From Stenopsyche tienmushanensis (Eukaryota; Arthropoda; Insecta; Trichoptera; Stenopsychidae): a stretch of 64,000 nt of DNA. Shown here one piece after another: positions 23,080-32,868 of this stretch (position 1 is its first letter; the number at the start of each line of letters is the position of its first letter). Location: contig WACJ01000100.1 in assembly GCA_008973525.1 (NCBI GenBank), positions 62,001 to 126,000 on the forward strand, in the 5' to 3' direction. Both the position numbers and the translations under genes were made by a program. The notes beneath the pieces were generated by a model that saw nothing but the letters and a program-made list of their open reading frames with translations, made no database searches and had not been told where the DNA came from.

Positions 23080-24010
23080 TTAGGTGGAGCGAAAAGAAAT
23101 CAATTTTTTTTCGATGACCTCTTTCACAATTAGTTTGCGTTGAGACACGATCCATAAGTTTTATTATGGCGTTGAAGCTATGATTGTAAATTTTATTTTT
23201 TCTGACTAAACAAGTGTAATCTTAAGTGAATATGGATCTTAAAAAACGGAATTAAACTAATTAACGGAGAAATTACAGTTAGGGATCATCTTCGTCGCAT
23301 AGGAAAGTTGTATAAACAAGGAATTTGTGCTCCCCATGAATTGTCGCAGATGACACTCGATTTATGTAATACAATCTGTGCATCTCAGCTGTTTCAGTAT
23401 GAAGAAGATCCTTTTTTGTGGCGAATTAGAAGGACAAGTGCTTGTTCCGACCCCAACACTAACAATAAAGAAGGTCCTTCTTCATGTGTGGTGGTATTTT
23501 TCTGGATTTATTTATTATAAATTGCTCAAACTCAATCAGACCGTTACAATGATCGTTTATTGTGAATAATTCGAATGAATGAAACAAGAGCTCATATAAA
23601 AATGATATGTTTTGGTTATTAACTAAAAAATGATTCTTCTTCGCGATAACACGCAACCACATGCTGCAAAAATAGCTCAGGAAAAAATAAAGGAGCTTGA
23701 ATTAGAAATTCTATCTCTATCAATCTATTCATCAGATCTTGCACCGTTGGATTATTACCTTTTCAGATAGTTAGAACACACATTAAGACGTAAAAAAATT
23801 AACAAAGTTTGAGAACTAAAAACGCACTTGAATAAATTTTTCAGTGAAAAATCAAAGGACTTTTCTGAAAAAGGAATTAAAAAATTATGTGTATACTGGC
23901 AAAAGGTTATAGATTATGATGGAAATTATTTTGTTGATTAGTATTTAAGATTTCTTTAATAAATAAATTTTCAGCAAAAAAAATTTTGATTACTTTTCGG
24001 TCCCCCTAAT
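23080..24010 (+). mobile_element. mariner element D, full length between terminal repeats
   Basis: Left TTAGGTGGAGCGAAAAG (23080-23096) and right CTTTTCGGTCCCCCTAA (complement TTAGGGGGACCGAAAAG) agree at 15 of 17 positions, with TA outside. The size (about 930 bp) is below the usual 1.3 kb because the 5' third of the gene is deleted. Both ends are intact. Confidence 0.85.
23281..23960 (+). pseudogene. mariner D transposase, multiply broken
   Basis: Frames on the plus strand give DHLRRIGKLYKQGICAPHEL (second helix-turn-helix and linker), PFLWRI with the first catalytic region degenerate, VLLHVWWYFSGFIYYKLLKL, RDNTQPHAAKIAQEKIKELE (the HDNARPH site, here RDNTQPH), SIYSSDLAPLDYYLF (third Asp) and IKKLCVYWQKVIDYDGNYF. 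There are several in-frame stops (near 23567, 23597 and 23769) and shifts. The 'GDE' containing the first Asp cannot be found. Inactive. Confidence 0.85.
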
Positions 24011-24308
24011 AATCTACCAAAATAGAGTCGAACCACAATAAAAGGATTTTTAAAAATTGTATCCAAGGGTTCTATATATTAATACATTACTTGCTAATAA
24101 AATAATTTTAAATTGTTTCATAAGTTTTTTAAGATAAGTAAAAAATAATTTTATCATTGGAAAATGTATAACATAATTTTTCTTCAAATTATCCGAAACT
24201 GTATTTTCATCTTTAAAATGCTATTCTATTAATTATTAAGGTGTTGATATATTTGGAATATATATATAATATTTGATGTAGATTGTATTGTATAGTTCGA
24301 CTCTACAG

Positions 24309-24377
24309 TCATGAGTCAAATTAAAATAAACGTGTTCCCCGAGAGGTATACGGCCGACGAGAGAAAACTGATACGGG
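24309..24377 (+). other. Candidate short host exon
   Basis: ACTCTACAG at its left fits a 3' splice site, and ACGGG|GTGAGT at its right is a consensus 5' splice site (GT at 24378). The 69 bp between give MSQIKINVFPERYTADERKL then IR, using codons richer in G/C third positions (GTG TTC CCC GAG AGG ACG GCC GAC GAG) than the flanks. If the upstream AG is not used, the ATG at 24311 could open a first coding exon. I do not recognise the peptide. It is followed by a striking homeodomain-motif block, as expected for a regulatory intron. Confidence 0.35.
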
Positions 24378-24700
24378 GTGAGTTGTTTGCCACACGTTTA
24401 ATTAAAAATGCATTAAAACGCATGTTGTACATCTTTATTAATATTTTTATGCATTAAACAGCCATCGCCAGTTTGTTAGTAGACATTTAATTAACAGCCA
24501 AGATGTGCAATAATCATGGCGAGCTAATTGACCAGTATTTGCCTCGATGACAGCTAATCATTACGAACAACTTCAAATTATTGTAATTCCCAAGCAGAGA
24601 ACCAAGAAACAACTAAATAATTCAAAGCGTTTAATTGGCAGCATTTAAGAACGCAATGGCGCTTCGTATGATTGGTTTATTGAATATGCTTCGAATGAAT
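24378..24700. promoter_or_regulatory. Homeodomain-motif-rich block, probable conserved enhancer
   Basis: Dense TAAT/ATTA motifs in non-simple sequence: GTTTAATTAAAAATGCATTA, TTATGCATTAAACAGCCATC, CATTTAATTAACAGCC, CAATAATCATGGCG, GAGCTAATTGACC, ACAGCTAATCATTACG, TTTAATTGGC. Octamer/POU-like ATGCATTA occurs twice and CAGCCA twice. No reading frame. This texture is typical of arthropod developmental enhancers. The function is inferred. Confidence 0.4.
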
Positions 24701-24710
24701 ATGTATTTTA

Positions 24711-24952
24711 ATTGCGGATGAAATTAAGCATGATTTGTATGAATATGGCATTTGGAAGTGTCCTGAATTGGAAGGTGGTCAAGCCAATATGTAGCAATGG
24801 GTGGAAGAGGTCGCCGCCGAGGGCCGGTCCTTTCTCCTCACGGTCGAGAATCGTGCGCGATTGTAAATGCTGTTGCATGTTGTGTTCAACACCATTGCTG
24901 ATAATTTGTTGTCTGCACTCACCACACTCCCACTGCTGAAACTCTGACACAA
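24711..24952 (+). pseudogene. Unrecognised coding-like segment with two premature stops
   Basis: One plus frame reads ADEIKHDLYEYGIWKCPELE-GGQANM, stop, QWVEEVAAEGRSFLLTVENR-ARL, stop, MLLHVVFNTIADNLLSALTT-LPLLKL, stop: about 80 codons of well-formed protein with G/C-rich codon use (GAG GTC GCC GCC GAG GGC CGG). The two internal stops are TAG and TAA, each one C-to-T change from a Gln codon. Minus-strand frames here (24708-25004) are probably shadows. No family recognised. It may be a decayed gene, retrocopy or mobile-element ORF, or an exon of the locus suggested at 24309. Confidence 0.4.
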
Positions 24953-25639
24953 AAACAATGATCATTGTTCTCCTTGGGCTTCCTTTTGCACCAGCATTCA
25001 GCACGCGAGTGCCGAACGTTCTTGTATACTTATTCGCCTTTTATTGCTCTAAACACAGATACAGATATCCAGTTGGAAAAATTACACTTGCCGGCTCGAA
25101 ACAGGAAAGCCTCGACAAATAACTACATTCCTTGTGGGGATCAATTTCTAATAGATATGCGTTTACTTTGAATCAATTAGCGCCATTGAAATTGATCCTT
25201 ATCGTGAAACCACAAGCCATATGCATTAATGTTATATAAAGAGCTTATGCAAATTACCATGAACTGTTGGCAATATGACAATGAAATATACTATGCAATT
25301 GTATAAATTTCTAATACTTGAAGTATAAATATTTAATATAAACAATCTATAAACTCGAATGATTTTGTCTTCAATACAGCCTTACCTTCAATCTGTTAAA
25401 ACTTTACTATTGTCAATGAAACTGCAGGGTCTTAACTAGTTTCGTCATTTAGTCTAGATCTGATTTAGGCAACTTGCTGCTGAAAATGCGCGCTCAACCT
25501 CCACATTCGATGGAGGTATCATCATCAGATATTTAAATGCTAGTTCGAATTGATGACCGCGTGAGCCCCCATTTTGGTAAAACACCATCAATGTGACTGA
25601 TGAAATTCCTTTCTGCTGAGACACGGACTAAAACTCGCA
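24953..25639. other. No recognisable gene
   Basis: AT-rich beyond 25020. Nothing supported. Confidence 0.45.
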
Positions 25640-25699
25640 AAATTCCCGATTTCCCGACAAATTATTTATTTTCGTCGTTGCAGATGAATACTTATATAA

Positions 25700-25845
25700 T
25701 ATAATATTTTGATGTGATTCATAATTATATTACGGAGGAATACAAAAATTCTGAACCCCACATCTATTATATTTCATATCGATTTTCCCATTATTAGAGT
25801 CGAGGTGTAGTAATTACATCACCGGTAGAGAAAGGTTATTATAAC
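25700..25845. mobile_element. Short TTAA-type MITE, degenerate copy
   Basis: CTATTATATTTCATATCGAT, CCCATTATTAGAGTCGAG and AGAGAAAGGTTA match the MITE at 49014-49174. Terminal TTAA is not preserved on the left and is mutated on the right. Confidence 0.5.
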
Positions 25846-25914
25846 AATTTGAAAAGCATACATGTACGCTATATATGTATACATAGATTAGACAGTCAGT
25901 TTTGCGAGTTGATT

Positions 25915-26000
25915 AGACAAAAATTCAATCCCGAATTTTTCGGGATTAGGTTTACTTATTCCGGGATTCTTGAGCACCTAAAACTGTCCTGGATCCCGGA
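25915..26000. repeat. CCCGGGAT-type repeat cluster, possible hAT end
   Basis: AATCCCGAATTTTTCGGGATT forms a short hairpin, followed by CCGGGATT and GGATCCCGGAATT. ATTCCCGATTTCCCGAC occurs upstream at about 25643. Repeats of (C/G)CCGGGAT(T) are common at ends of some arthropod hAT elements. No transposase adjoins it. Confidence 0.3.
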
Positions 26001-26094
26001 ATTGGATTCCCTAGTCTTAACTCAATTTGATATTTTAAAAAAAGTCCAATTTGACTGATTTTGAAGGAAATTATAAAAAAAATAGATGTACCCA

Positions 26095-27156
26095 TTAGTG
26101 GTTTCGTTTTTTAAATGAAAAATTTGAATGCTTATTTTTTTTTTTTGATTTTCAACATATTATTACAAAATATAATTTTCATCGTTAGATATAACCTATC
26201 TGGTAACATTTTAATGCCTCTGTCATAAAATATCACGGGTTTTGAAGGAAAATATTCTTAAAGTCCATTTTTGTCCTCATCGTTTATTTTGTAGTTTTTC
26301 CCATCCAAATAATGCTGTATAAATCTAAACATGTAGAAATCCGACGGAGCGATGTCTGGAGAACAAGAGGGATGTCAAATTGTCTTCCATGCAATGCTGT
26401 CTATTTTTTTCCGGGCTATTTTTGTCGTACGGAAATGAGCATTATCATATTGTAAAAACACTTATCTTCGATGCACATAAGAGGGTCGTTTTTTGTCACA
26501 ATTGTTCACAATAAAGTATTGCATTTATTGTTTGTCCAGATTTAAGTGTTTCAAAATTAATGAAACCCTTGCAGTTCCACCAAACAATCAAAATATTTTT
26601 TTTGTTGTCAGGCCAGGCTTAGGGGTTGGTTTTGCTATCTGACCCTTCGATAACTAATGATTTTTGCGTCCATAATTAGAGTAAAGAAATCATTTCTCAT
26701 CTCCAGTTATTAAGTCGCCTAAAAACAGCACTTCGGATTCCATTTTTTGAAGTTGTTCGCATGCATTAATGCGATCATTCAGGTTATCTTTGTTTAGTTC
26801 GTGCGGCATCCATCATTCTTGCCCCCACATCTTCCCGATTTTTTTTCAGATTTCTTGGAACACTCGACCATGAGTAGCCGAGGTTGGCCAATATTTTTTC
26901 AATAGTTACTGTTGGATTACTTTCAGTTTCAGCAGTCAATGTGGCGGCATCCACTTTACGCAGTTCTCCACTTTCAGGACAATTTTTTAAATTATAATTT
27001 CCAAATCGAAATTTTGAAACCAATTTTGACATTTGTGAATATTTAAAATATCGCCCAGAACATCGCAAATATTGTTAGTAGCGTGCGTTGCAATCTCTTT
27101 TTAGAGAAAATGATAAAGCATTAAATTTCGAATTACAAAAACAACGAAATCGTGTT
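26095..27156 (-). mobile_element. mariner element C, copy 1
   Basis: Contains a recognisable transposase relic and imperfect ends: TTAGTGGTTTCGTTTTTT (left) and, on the complement of the right, TTAACACGATTTCGTTG. The part from about 26206 to 26770 is repeated in the copy at 56985-57435. The size (about 1.06 kb) is near that of an intact mariner, with small deletions. Confidence 0.7.
26280..27068 (-). pseudogene. mariner C transposase, broken
   Basis: The N-terminal part is open for 94 residues: KLVSKFRFGNYNLKNCPESG (the 'RWFQKFRSGDFDLEDKPRSGRP' region of the first DNA-binding domain) and ESNPTVTIEKILANLGYSWS-SVPRNLKK (second helix-turn-helix). Beyond the stop near 26784 the frames give LNNWR*EMISLL (first catalytic region), ILIVWWNCKGFINFETLKSG-QTINAILYCEQL, and a C-terminal region with DIAPSD altered ('DIPLVLQTSLRRIS'). 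Stops and shifts abound. Confidence 0.75.
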
Positions 27157-28252
27157 AAAGCGAGAATGAAATTGAGATTCCCAAGCCTTAAATTTAGAGC
27201 TTGAATAATCCTTTTATTAGTGATAAGGAAAAATTCTCAAAAAAATAATGCATTTTTATCTAAGAAACACAATCCCAAAGCTAAGCTCGATGCTGATTTA
27301 CACAATATATTTCAAATAAATCACATTTGGCATACAATTTTGGAAACATATCGAATAAAAGCAATGCATACAACCAATTTTTCCTATGAGCTGAGCAGTT
27401 TCACTTCTACCACGCGAAAGTCTCACACAACTTTTTTATGAATGTATAAACAAAAGCTTTCATTCATCCCGTTAATAAACACATTACGAACAATGCTCAG
27501 CTCTACGTGCATTTTTATCTTGTGTGCTTAGGTCGACTGTGGATTCTAAGTTTGTAGATAAAATTGAGCTTATCATTTAAGCGTTAATGAACGGGCTTCA
27601 TTATAAAGTACGTGTTCAGACAAGGAAATTGTTTCGAACTGAAGTATAATCTGTTCGGCTGAAAGGGGATCGATATACGGATGTAGAGATGGAAAACGGT
27701 GTTAACAGCGAAGGTCCCAGAAAGAGGTAGAGTATCGAAGCAGATATAATGTTAACGATGGTAATAATTGGTTGGATGGTGGTACAATGGTGAGAGCAGC
27801 GGTCGCGGCTTCGTGAGGTGTCCCCTAGCAGATTGCATTCTCGTGTACCCCAACTCTTACATACAAGTGCTATCATCCTCACCTCGTTTTACACCTCTTC
27901 ACGGTTCACGGTTAACCACCTATCTCACTCTTTATATTTATTCAATCTGATAAAAACGCATATTACCTTCAATTTAGTCTTAATTAATCGCACTATCAAT
28001 TTTATCGAAGCAACTATTATAACATATGAGTATTTTACATGTATTCAGTCCTAAATACATAATTGAATAAATTATGTTCTTCTTATTATGTTTTAATCTA
28101 TACTTGCAAAATATCTTATTGAAACGATAAGACATCCGAAAACATCAATTTATTCTACTCATACCATTGCTATTCATCTGACGCTTATAACTAATCTTAA
28201 CACCATTAATTATATTCATCATGACTCTGTTCATGGACGCAGACTATGTTCT
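27157..28252. other. No recognisable gene
   Basis: AT-rich with a modestly GC-richer patch at 27640-27910 whose competing frames on both strands are unrecognised. Nothing supported. Confidence 0.45.
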
Positions 28253-28400
28253 GTGAACATGTTCGGGCATGGCGTTCGATCGCGAGTCGTTTCTTCAATA
28301 TGTCAGCGGTCCGAAACTTGGACCGGTTGGGCACGGAAATCTCGTGGCCTTCTAATTTTAGGGCATTTAGGGCTTTTGGTAATTTTTTTAAGAAAAAATG
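28253..28400 (-). repeat. Fragment of dispersed repeat R, inverted
   Basis: On the minus strand: AAGCCCTAAATGCCCTAAAA, GGCCACGAG, CCAACCGGTCCAAGTTTCGG-ACCGCTGACAT, matching 19920-20020 and 35665-35745. The minus frame gives VPNRSKFRTADILKKRLAIE, sharing NRS.FRTAD with the other copies. Ends missing. Confidence 0.55.
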
Positions 28401-28617
28401 CATCCCTGGAATTTTCTACATCTCCACCGGATTGTAGAGGCTCTTACCAGTGGCCTGTAGAAATATGTGGGCTTGCACCCTTTTTCGTGGCTAAGAATTT
28501 CAAAGTTAAAATTGAATCTTTAGCTAGTTTGTCAGAAGAGGGTCGCCATGTTGTCATCGTCTATATATCTAGTATATTATTACTTATGCTTATATAAACT
28601 AAAGTTGCAGTTTATAT

Positions 28618-29040
28618 CAGTGGTACATCAACTGGTCTCTACCGCCCACTAGTGGGCGTTCAAATTTTCAAGCTTTTTGGTGGGTGGTAAGAATTTTGTC
28701 ATGTTGATGAGTGGATGAAAAATCCTTTTACCGTAAATATTAAGGAGGCTGACATAATTTTCCAAGAAGAACTGTTAGAAATTAGATGTGATGGATATGA
28801 AAACTTATGGCAAAATAAAAAAATACCTTCGTTATATCCAATATATGTGGAAAATAATATTCAACTCATTGATACCTTCACTTACTTCATATCTTGAAGA
28901 ATCAAGCTTTAGTGTTGTTCATCATATTATGACGAAATAGAGAAACCGTCTGAATATTGAACCGAAAAAGGAGACCTTTGTTTGTTCCTTACTGAATTTG
29001 AACCAGATATTAAATATTTTATTTCGCAGCATCTACCCTA
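28618..29040 (+). mobile_element. hAT element remnant with left end
   Basis: CAGTGGTACATCAACTGGTC (28618-28637) followed by TCTACCGCCCACTAGTGGGC and TTTTTGGTGGGTGGTA is a typical hAT (ZBED/Charlie-like) terminal region. It joins directly to the transposase C-terminus, so the interior is deleted. The right end is not found. Confidence 0.65.
28715..29030 (+). pseudogene. hAT transposase C-terminal (dimerisation) domain relic
   Basis: KNPFTVNIKEADIIFQEELL-EIRCDG matches the 'NPF.V.....LQEEL.EL..D' stretch upstream of the hAT dimerisation domain. After a stop, frames give LYPIYVENNIQLIDTFTYFI, then the degenerate 'EIEKPSEY*TEKGDL' (the K.RNRL.PE.DLRLAL region) and LTEFEPDIKYFISQH. The catalytic core is missing. 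Non-functional. Confidence 0.7.
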
Positions 29041-29600
29041 AAAAAATTATTAATAATTAACTAAATATAATTTCAATCGAATACCTTTATGCATGCATAC
29101 AAGAATGAATAAAAAGATAAATATAACTGCATATTTTCACTAAACCTTCACTCAAAAATTGCAAGCATTTTGTAGTTTCCTTAAATTAATTTACTGGATA
29201 AAGTGGATTTACATTTTATGCCAGAATTTAAAAGGAATAGATATATTTATGTAATCATTGTTAAATAACTAACAAAAAATATACGTAAGGTCGTACAATT
29301 GCAAAATAAAGCTAAAAAAATTACACGCAATGAGTGGTTCTTTGTCCCTGCAAAAAATGTGTTAAAAGATCTGAAATGCCCTTAAATATTTATACTAAAC
29401 ACGAGTTGATAAATTAAGAAAATTAAAAAAAGGTCTAAATACAAAGTTTCATTTTCAGTAACGAATATTTGACATAGTTGCTCCTATGTAAATCCCTTAC
29501 AAGAATGGTATCAGCAAAGCATAGAAATTCATCAATTAGCTATATAACAAGATATAAAATATTTTTTGGTAACGATTATAAATTGACTATCACAATTAAT
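29041..29600. other. No recognisable gene
   Basis: AT-rich spacer. Nothing supported. Confidence 0.5.
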
Positions 29601-29608
29601 TTGTATAA

Positions 29609-29872
29609 TACGGGTGCAGCAGGGAAACTACCTTATTTTAAAAATGTGCAACAAAAACAGTATATGAAATATTAGTTTAATTTTTCTTTTCATGTTATAG
29701 AAAGACATTTAAAGTTTTTATTTATTATATTTTTAAAATTATATCGTTAAAGTGGTTTCCGTTCTGGTCAATGCATTGAGCTTCAAAATTCTGAAGCTTT
29801 TCTCCACTCTTTCCAGCATATCAACGAGTTTGTCGTCGATAGCTATTTGAATATTATTCTTCAAATAGCTAA
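29609..29872 (-). mobile_element. Tc1/mariner element G, 3' end
   Basis: The terminal repeat GGGTGCAGCAGGGAAACTAC (29612-29631) is followed, on the minus strand, by the last residues of a Tc1/mariner transposase: ITQLSYLKNNIQIAIDDKLV-DMLERVEKSF..., then after a shift FQNFEAQCIDQNGNHFNDII-LKI and stop. The 'C(I/L)...GHHL.D(I/V)IFK' ending is typical of this superfamily. It is the parent type of the MITE at 22087-22297. It abuts a hAT fragment at about 29880. Confidence 0.75.
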
Positions 29873-29886
29873 GTTGAGTGATAATA

Positions 29887-30117
29887 TTAAAGAGTTGATA
29901 TATCACCATTATTTTTACGAAGTGCTATAAAACCATCGTCTTTCCCGACCATAACGGGAACTCCACGAGTCGTAATGAATACCAGTTTATGTATTGGACG
30001 TTCTGCGCAATTAATAAAATATATGTATACTTTAAAATGCCTCGATTCCTTGTTAATCCTTACATCGGTATAATGATCAATATTTTTCGCTGCAATGGAC
30101 GTATCATGGCAAACCAT
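29887..30117 (-). pseudogene. hAT transposase core fragment
   Basis: The 76-residue open frame includes IHKLVFITTRGVPVMVGKDD-GFIALRKNN, matching the hAT core motif 'L.svtTDGAPsMvGk..GfvaL' in which the catalytic Asp is replaced here (TTRG for TTDG). Upstream, SIAAKNIDHYTD resembles the stretch preceding it. Flanking domains are absent. The missing Asp makes it inactive. Confidence 0.6.
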
Positions 30118-30360
30118 TTGAATAAAGACGCATTTCTATGCGACTTCAGTAATGCTAATTGAATCATTTAAGCAAGGATGTAAGATGATGATATTATTTC
30201 ATCTTAATAAAAATGCATCTGCGTGTATTCCCAAGTGCTTCGAGATCGTTTATTGTCGCTGTTTCCCTTAATTATAATTATTCTTCTTATAAAAAGGATT
30301 TTATGTCGTGATTTCTTATTCTTACGTGGTTCGTATGCTGATTTTTTTCCACAATCTGGT

Positions 30361-30424
30361 TTGAAAGTCGTATCTCTATTATAAGAGTGCAGGATTTAAC
30401 CCACTATACTATATTGGTCATACA
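30361..30424 (-). repeat. tRNA-related SINE-like fragment, second copy
   Basis: Minus strand: ATATAGTATAGTGGGTTAAA-TCCTGCACTC, then CGACTTTCAAACCAG. It resembles an A box and a B box and shares TATAGTGG.TTA.ATCCTG with 3083-3103. No acceptor stem. Confidence 0.3.
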
Positions 30425-30454
30425 AATTTGATTGTAACGTATTGTAATCGCCAA

Positions 30455-30612
30455 TTTCAGCGGTTATAACGAGCGACAATTCGATGAATCATTGTAATAG
30501 CAATGTGTAAAGAATCGTTTATTATTACTTATTGATGATTTTTAAGCTGTAGAATAATCAGTTCTTACGAGCAATTCAAATTGATTCCTTTGTGCTCGTT
30601 ATAACCGAGCTA
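30455..30612. mobile_element. pogo/Tigger-type MITE, about 150 bp
   Basis: CGGTTATAACGAGC (30461-30474) and its exact complement GCTCGTTATAACCG (30594-30607) are 14-bp inverted arms. No coding. Same end type as 825-1945 and 52157-52295. Confidence 0.75.
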
Positions 30613-30619
30613 TATTGTA

Positions 30620-31435
30620 TGTATTATTTAAGACTATATTTTAATAACGATGGTTTATCTTCATATGTTATAAGCGATGACGATAATACATATCCTATGA
30701 GATGTTTATGAATGTTTTCCCATTGCAATTCCACTGTTATAAATCATGATGATGGTGCATCCCCGATTTGCGGTCATCTTGCTTGTTTATGGCATTTATA
30801 ATCACAGCTCTATGTTGTGAATTCCATTTAATTAAGTGAGAAATAAGCAAGTTTATTCCCCACCATGTATGAAATGGCGCATTCTTCACGAGCCATAAAA
30901 ATAAATAAATAAATGACAATGTTTGATAAATTTAATAGCTTGGCTTGACTCGTGAAACATTTTTACGACTTGTAAACGATGCAGTACACCAAAAATGATT
31001 CATCAATTTTCCAAACACTCACCACTTACAATGACGGTCATTGTTGAATATTTTACACGTGCAGGACTTGCAACCAAATAAAATATTTTATTACCGAAAA
31101 CGAGACGCAATAAAATTTTGTCGAAAGTGTGCTAAGCTTTTTGAAGTTGTTAAGATTTGTTTTCTTGCCGAGGAAAAGGGCCTACTTTCAAACAAACGAG
31201 TTTATGAACCATTCAAATTAATACCGACGAATTTCTTTAGCAAGACTTGATATTTTAAAGGGCTTCTTTCAATAAGCTATATAATTCATCGCTGAGAAAA
31301 TTGTTGATTAAACGAAGCTTGTATGTAATCGATGGTTATGCAAAAGCACGTTTTTTTTCCAGAAACATAATAATACAAAATGAAGCCAGATTGCTGTTAT
31401 GCGATTGATTCGTATTATATTTTATACGCAAGTAT
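30620..31435. other. No recognisable gene
   Basis: AT-rich spacer. Short frames only. Confidence 0.5.
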
Positions 31436-31439
31436 TTTA

Positions 31440-31770
31440 TAAGGGCTACAAGTGTTTATATGCTTGCTGGGAGGCAGGTTGTTTAATGATGCACGGCGCA
31501 TTTAATGATTATCAGTAAGGAGCCTGAAATTAAATATGCGAGATGTAAATCTGGTGTATGTAAGAGGTAGAACTCATTTGAATTAATTCAACAGAAACAA
31601 TACAAACGGCAATTATTTGCAATACCCCATTAGGGCATTTTCACTGGATGCAAAAAGAAACACGACGACAAAATGCAGCGTGTGTATTTTGAACCAAAAT
31701 GGGCGATGTCCTTTGGGCTTTGAAATAATTAATATTTATTAAGCATTGCGTCGTTCGTGTATCACATCGA
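31440..31770. promoter_or_regulatory. Candidate conserved non-coding block
   Basis: Complex, moderately GC-rich sequence with TTTAATGATG, CATTTAATGATTATCAG, GAATTAATTCAACAG and AATAATTAATATTTATTAAG separated by GC-richer words (GCACGGCGCATT, AAAATGGGCGATGTCC). No frame. Enhancer-like texture; conservation untested. Confidence 0.3.
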
Positions 31771-32183
31771 AGGCATGTACAAGCTTTTAACAATCGATAA
31801 ACAGATCAAAGGAGCAGGTTTTTAATGATCTGATTTTTTTTTGCTATTTCAAAGTAATTTTCTTCGATTATGAAGATTTTTACAAATTTTTCTACGTTAT
31901 AATCTTTTTAAATAATTTGCCATATACTACTTAATAATTACCAATAAATTTAATGAATGTTATTTTAAAAATATGGACGCTACAATCTAACAAACTAGAG
32001 CGTCTTTATTGAAACACACTCAATTTTTTTTTCAATTTTTCAATAAGGTTCCAAAAACTTTTGTAATTCCCTCTTGAATTTTAGTCTTTTTCCATTATAA
32101 GATCATTTTCTTTAAAAAAATCAAATTTAATAGCCAATTATATGCCTTCACTTATTGTTTTTCTATGTAAAGTATGTAACTAC
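31771..32183. other. No recognisable gene
   Basis: AT-rich spacer. Nothing supported. Confidence 0.5.
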
Positions 32184-32868
32184 AAATAAACCTTTTTTAT
32201 GCGGTAGATGCGTTCCGCAGAAAATCGCACAAAAAGAGCTAAGACTTAAATAGAAAATGTGGAGATGCGTTCCATGCATTTTAAAAATCGCATAACTTTA
32301 AAACAGCTATATAAAATGCATCCAAAATCGCATAAAAAAAGTTAACGTAAAAAAAAAACAGGAAAACAATAAGGCAATTAAAAAATAACATGTATGGTAA
32401 CATTTAAAGAACGTCTTGCATCATTGGTAAAATTTTAAGGATATCTGATATCCAGATATCCCCTAGAAAAATATTAATTATTTTAATTACAAACTATCAT
32501 CGCTGTATGATAATTTTCGTTGCGATTTTCGATATGACTCAAAATTGTTCTCTTCTTCGGAAGAAATAGTATACCCAGTGTCAATGTCATCATTGTTCTG
32601 TGTAGATTTTCTCTTTCTAACAGTATAATTCATAATTAGTAAAGATGTCACTATTGTCCCTAACAAAAAAAATCACAAAATGGCGATTGTTTAAAAAAAA
32701 TTCAGCCAAGTTTTTTTTTATAGTTAAAAAATAAATTTTGACATAAACCTGGTAGGAATAATAGAGGATTGTATAGAAAAGATTCGTTGGAGTATATGAA
32801 AAAAAAACCGCATAACTTCGAAATTGCCCAAAAAAAAGTCGCACAAAAAGAGATTTGAGTATACTTCG
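32184..32868. mobile_element. Tigger-like MITE, copy c
   Basis: Left AAATAAACCTTTTTTATGCG-GTAGATGCGTTCCGC and right ..GTCGCACAAAAAGAGATTTG-AGTA. Internal AACCGCATAACTTCGAAATT and ATCGCATAAAAAAAGTTAA match copies b and e. Longer than copy b because of a unique middle section (about 32350-32460). No coding capacity. Confidence 0.7.

Noticed and set aside
24708..25004. 98-codon minus frame with a CxxC..H pattern (zinc-finger-like)
   Set aside because: The plus-strand frame at 24711-24952 has far better protein character; the minus frame is most likely its shadow.
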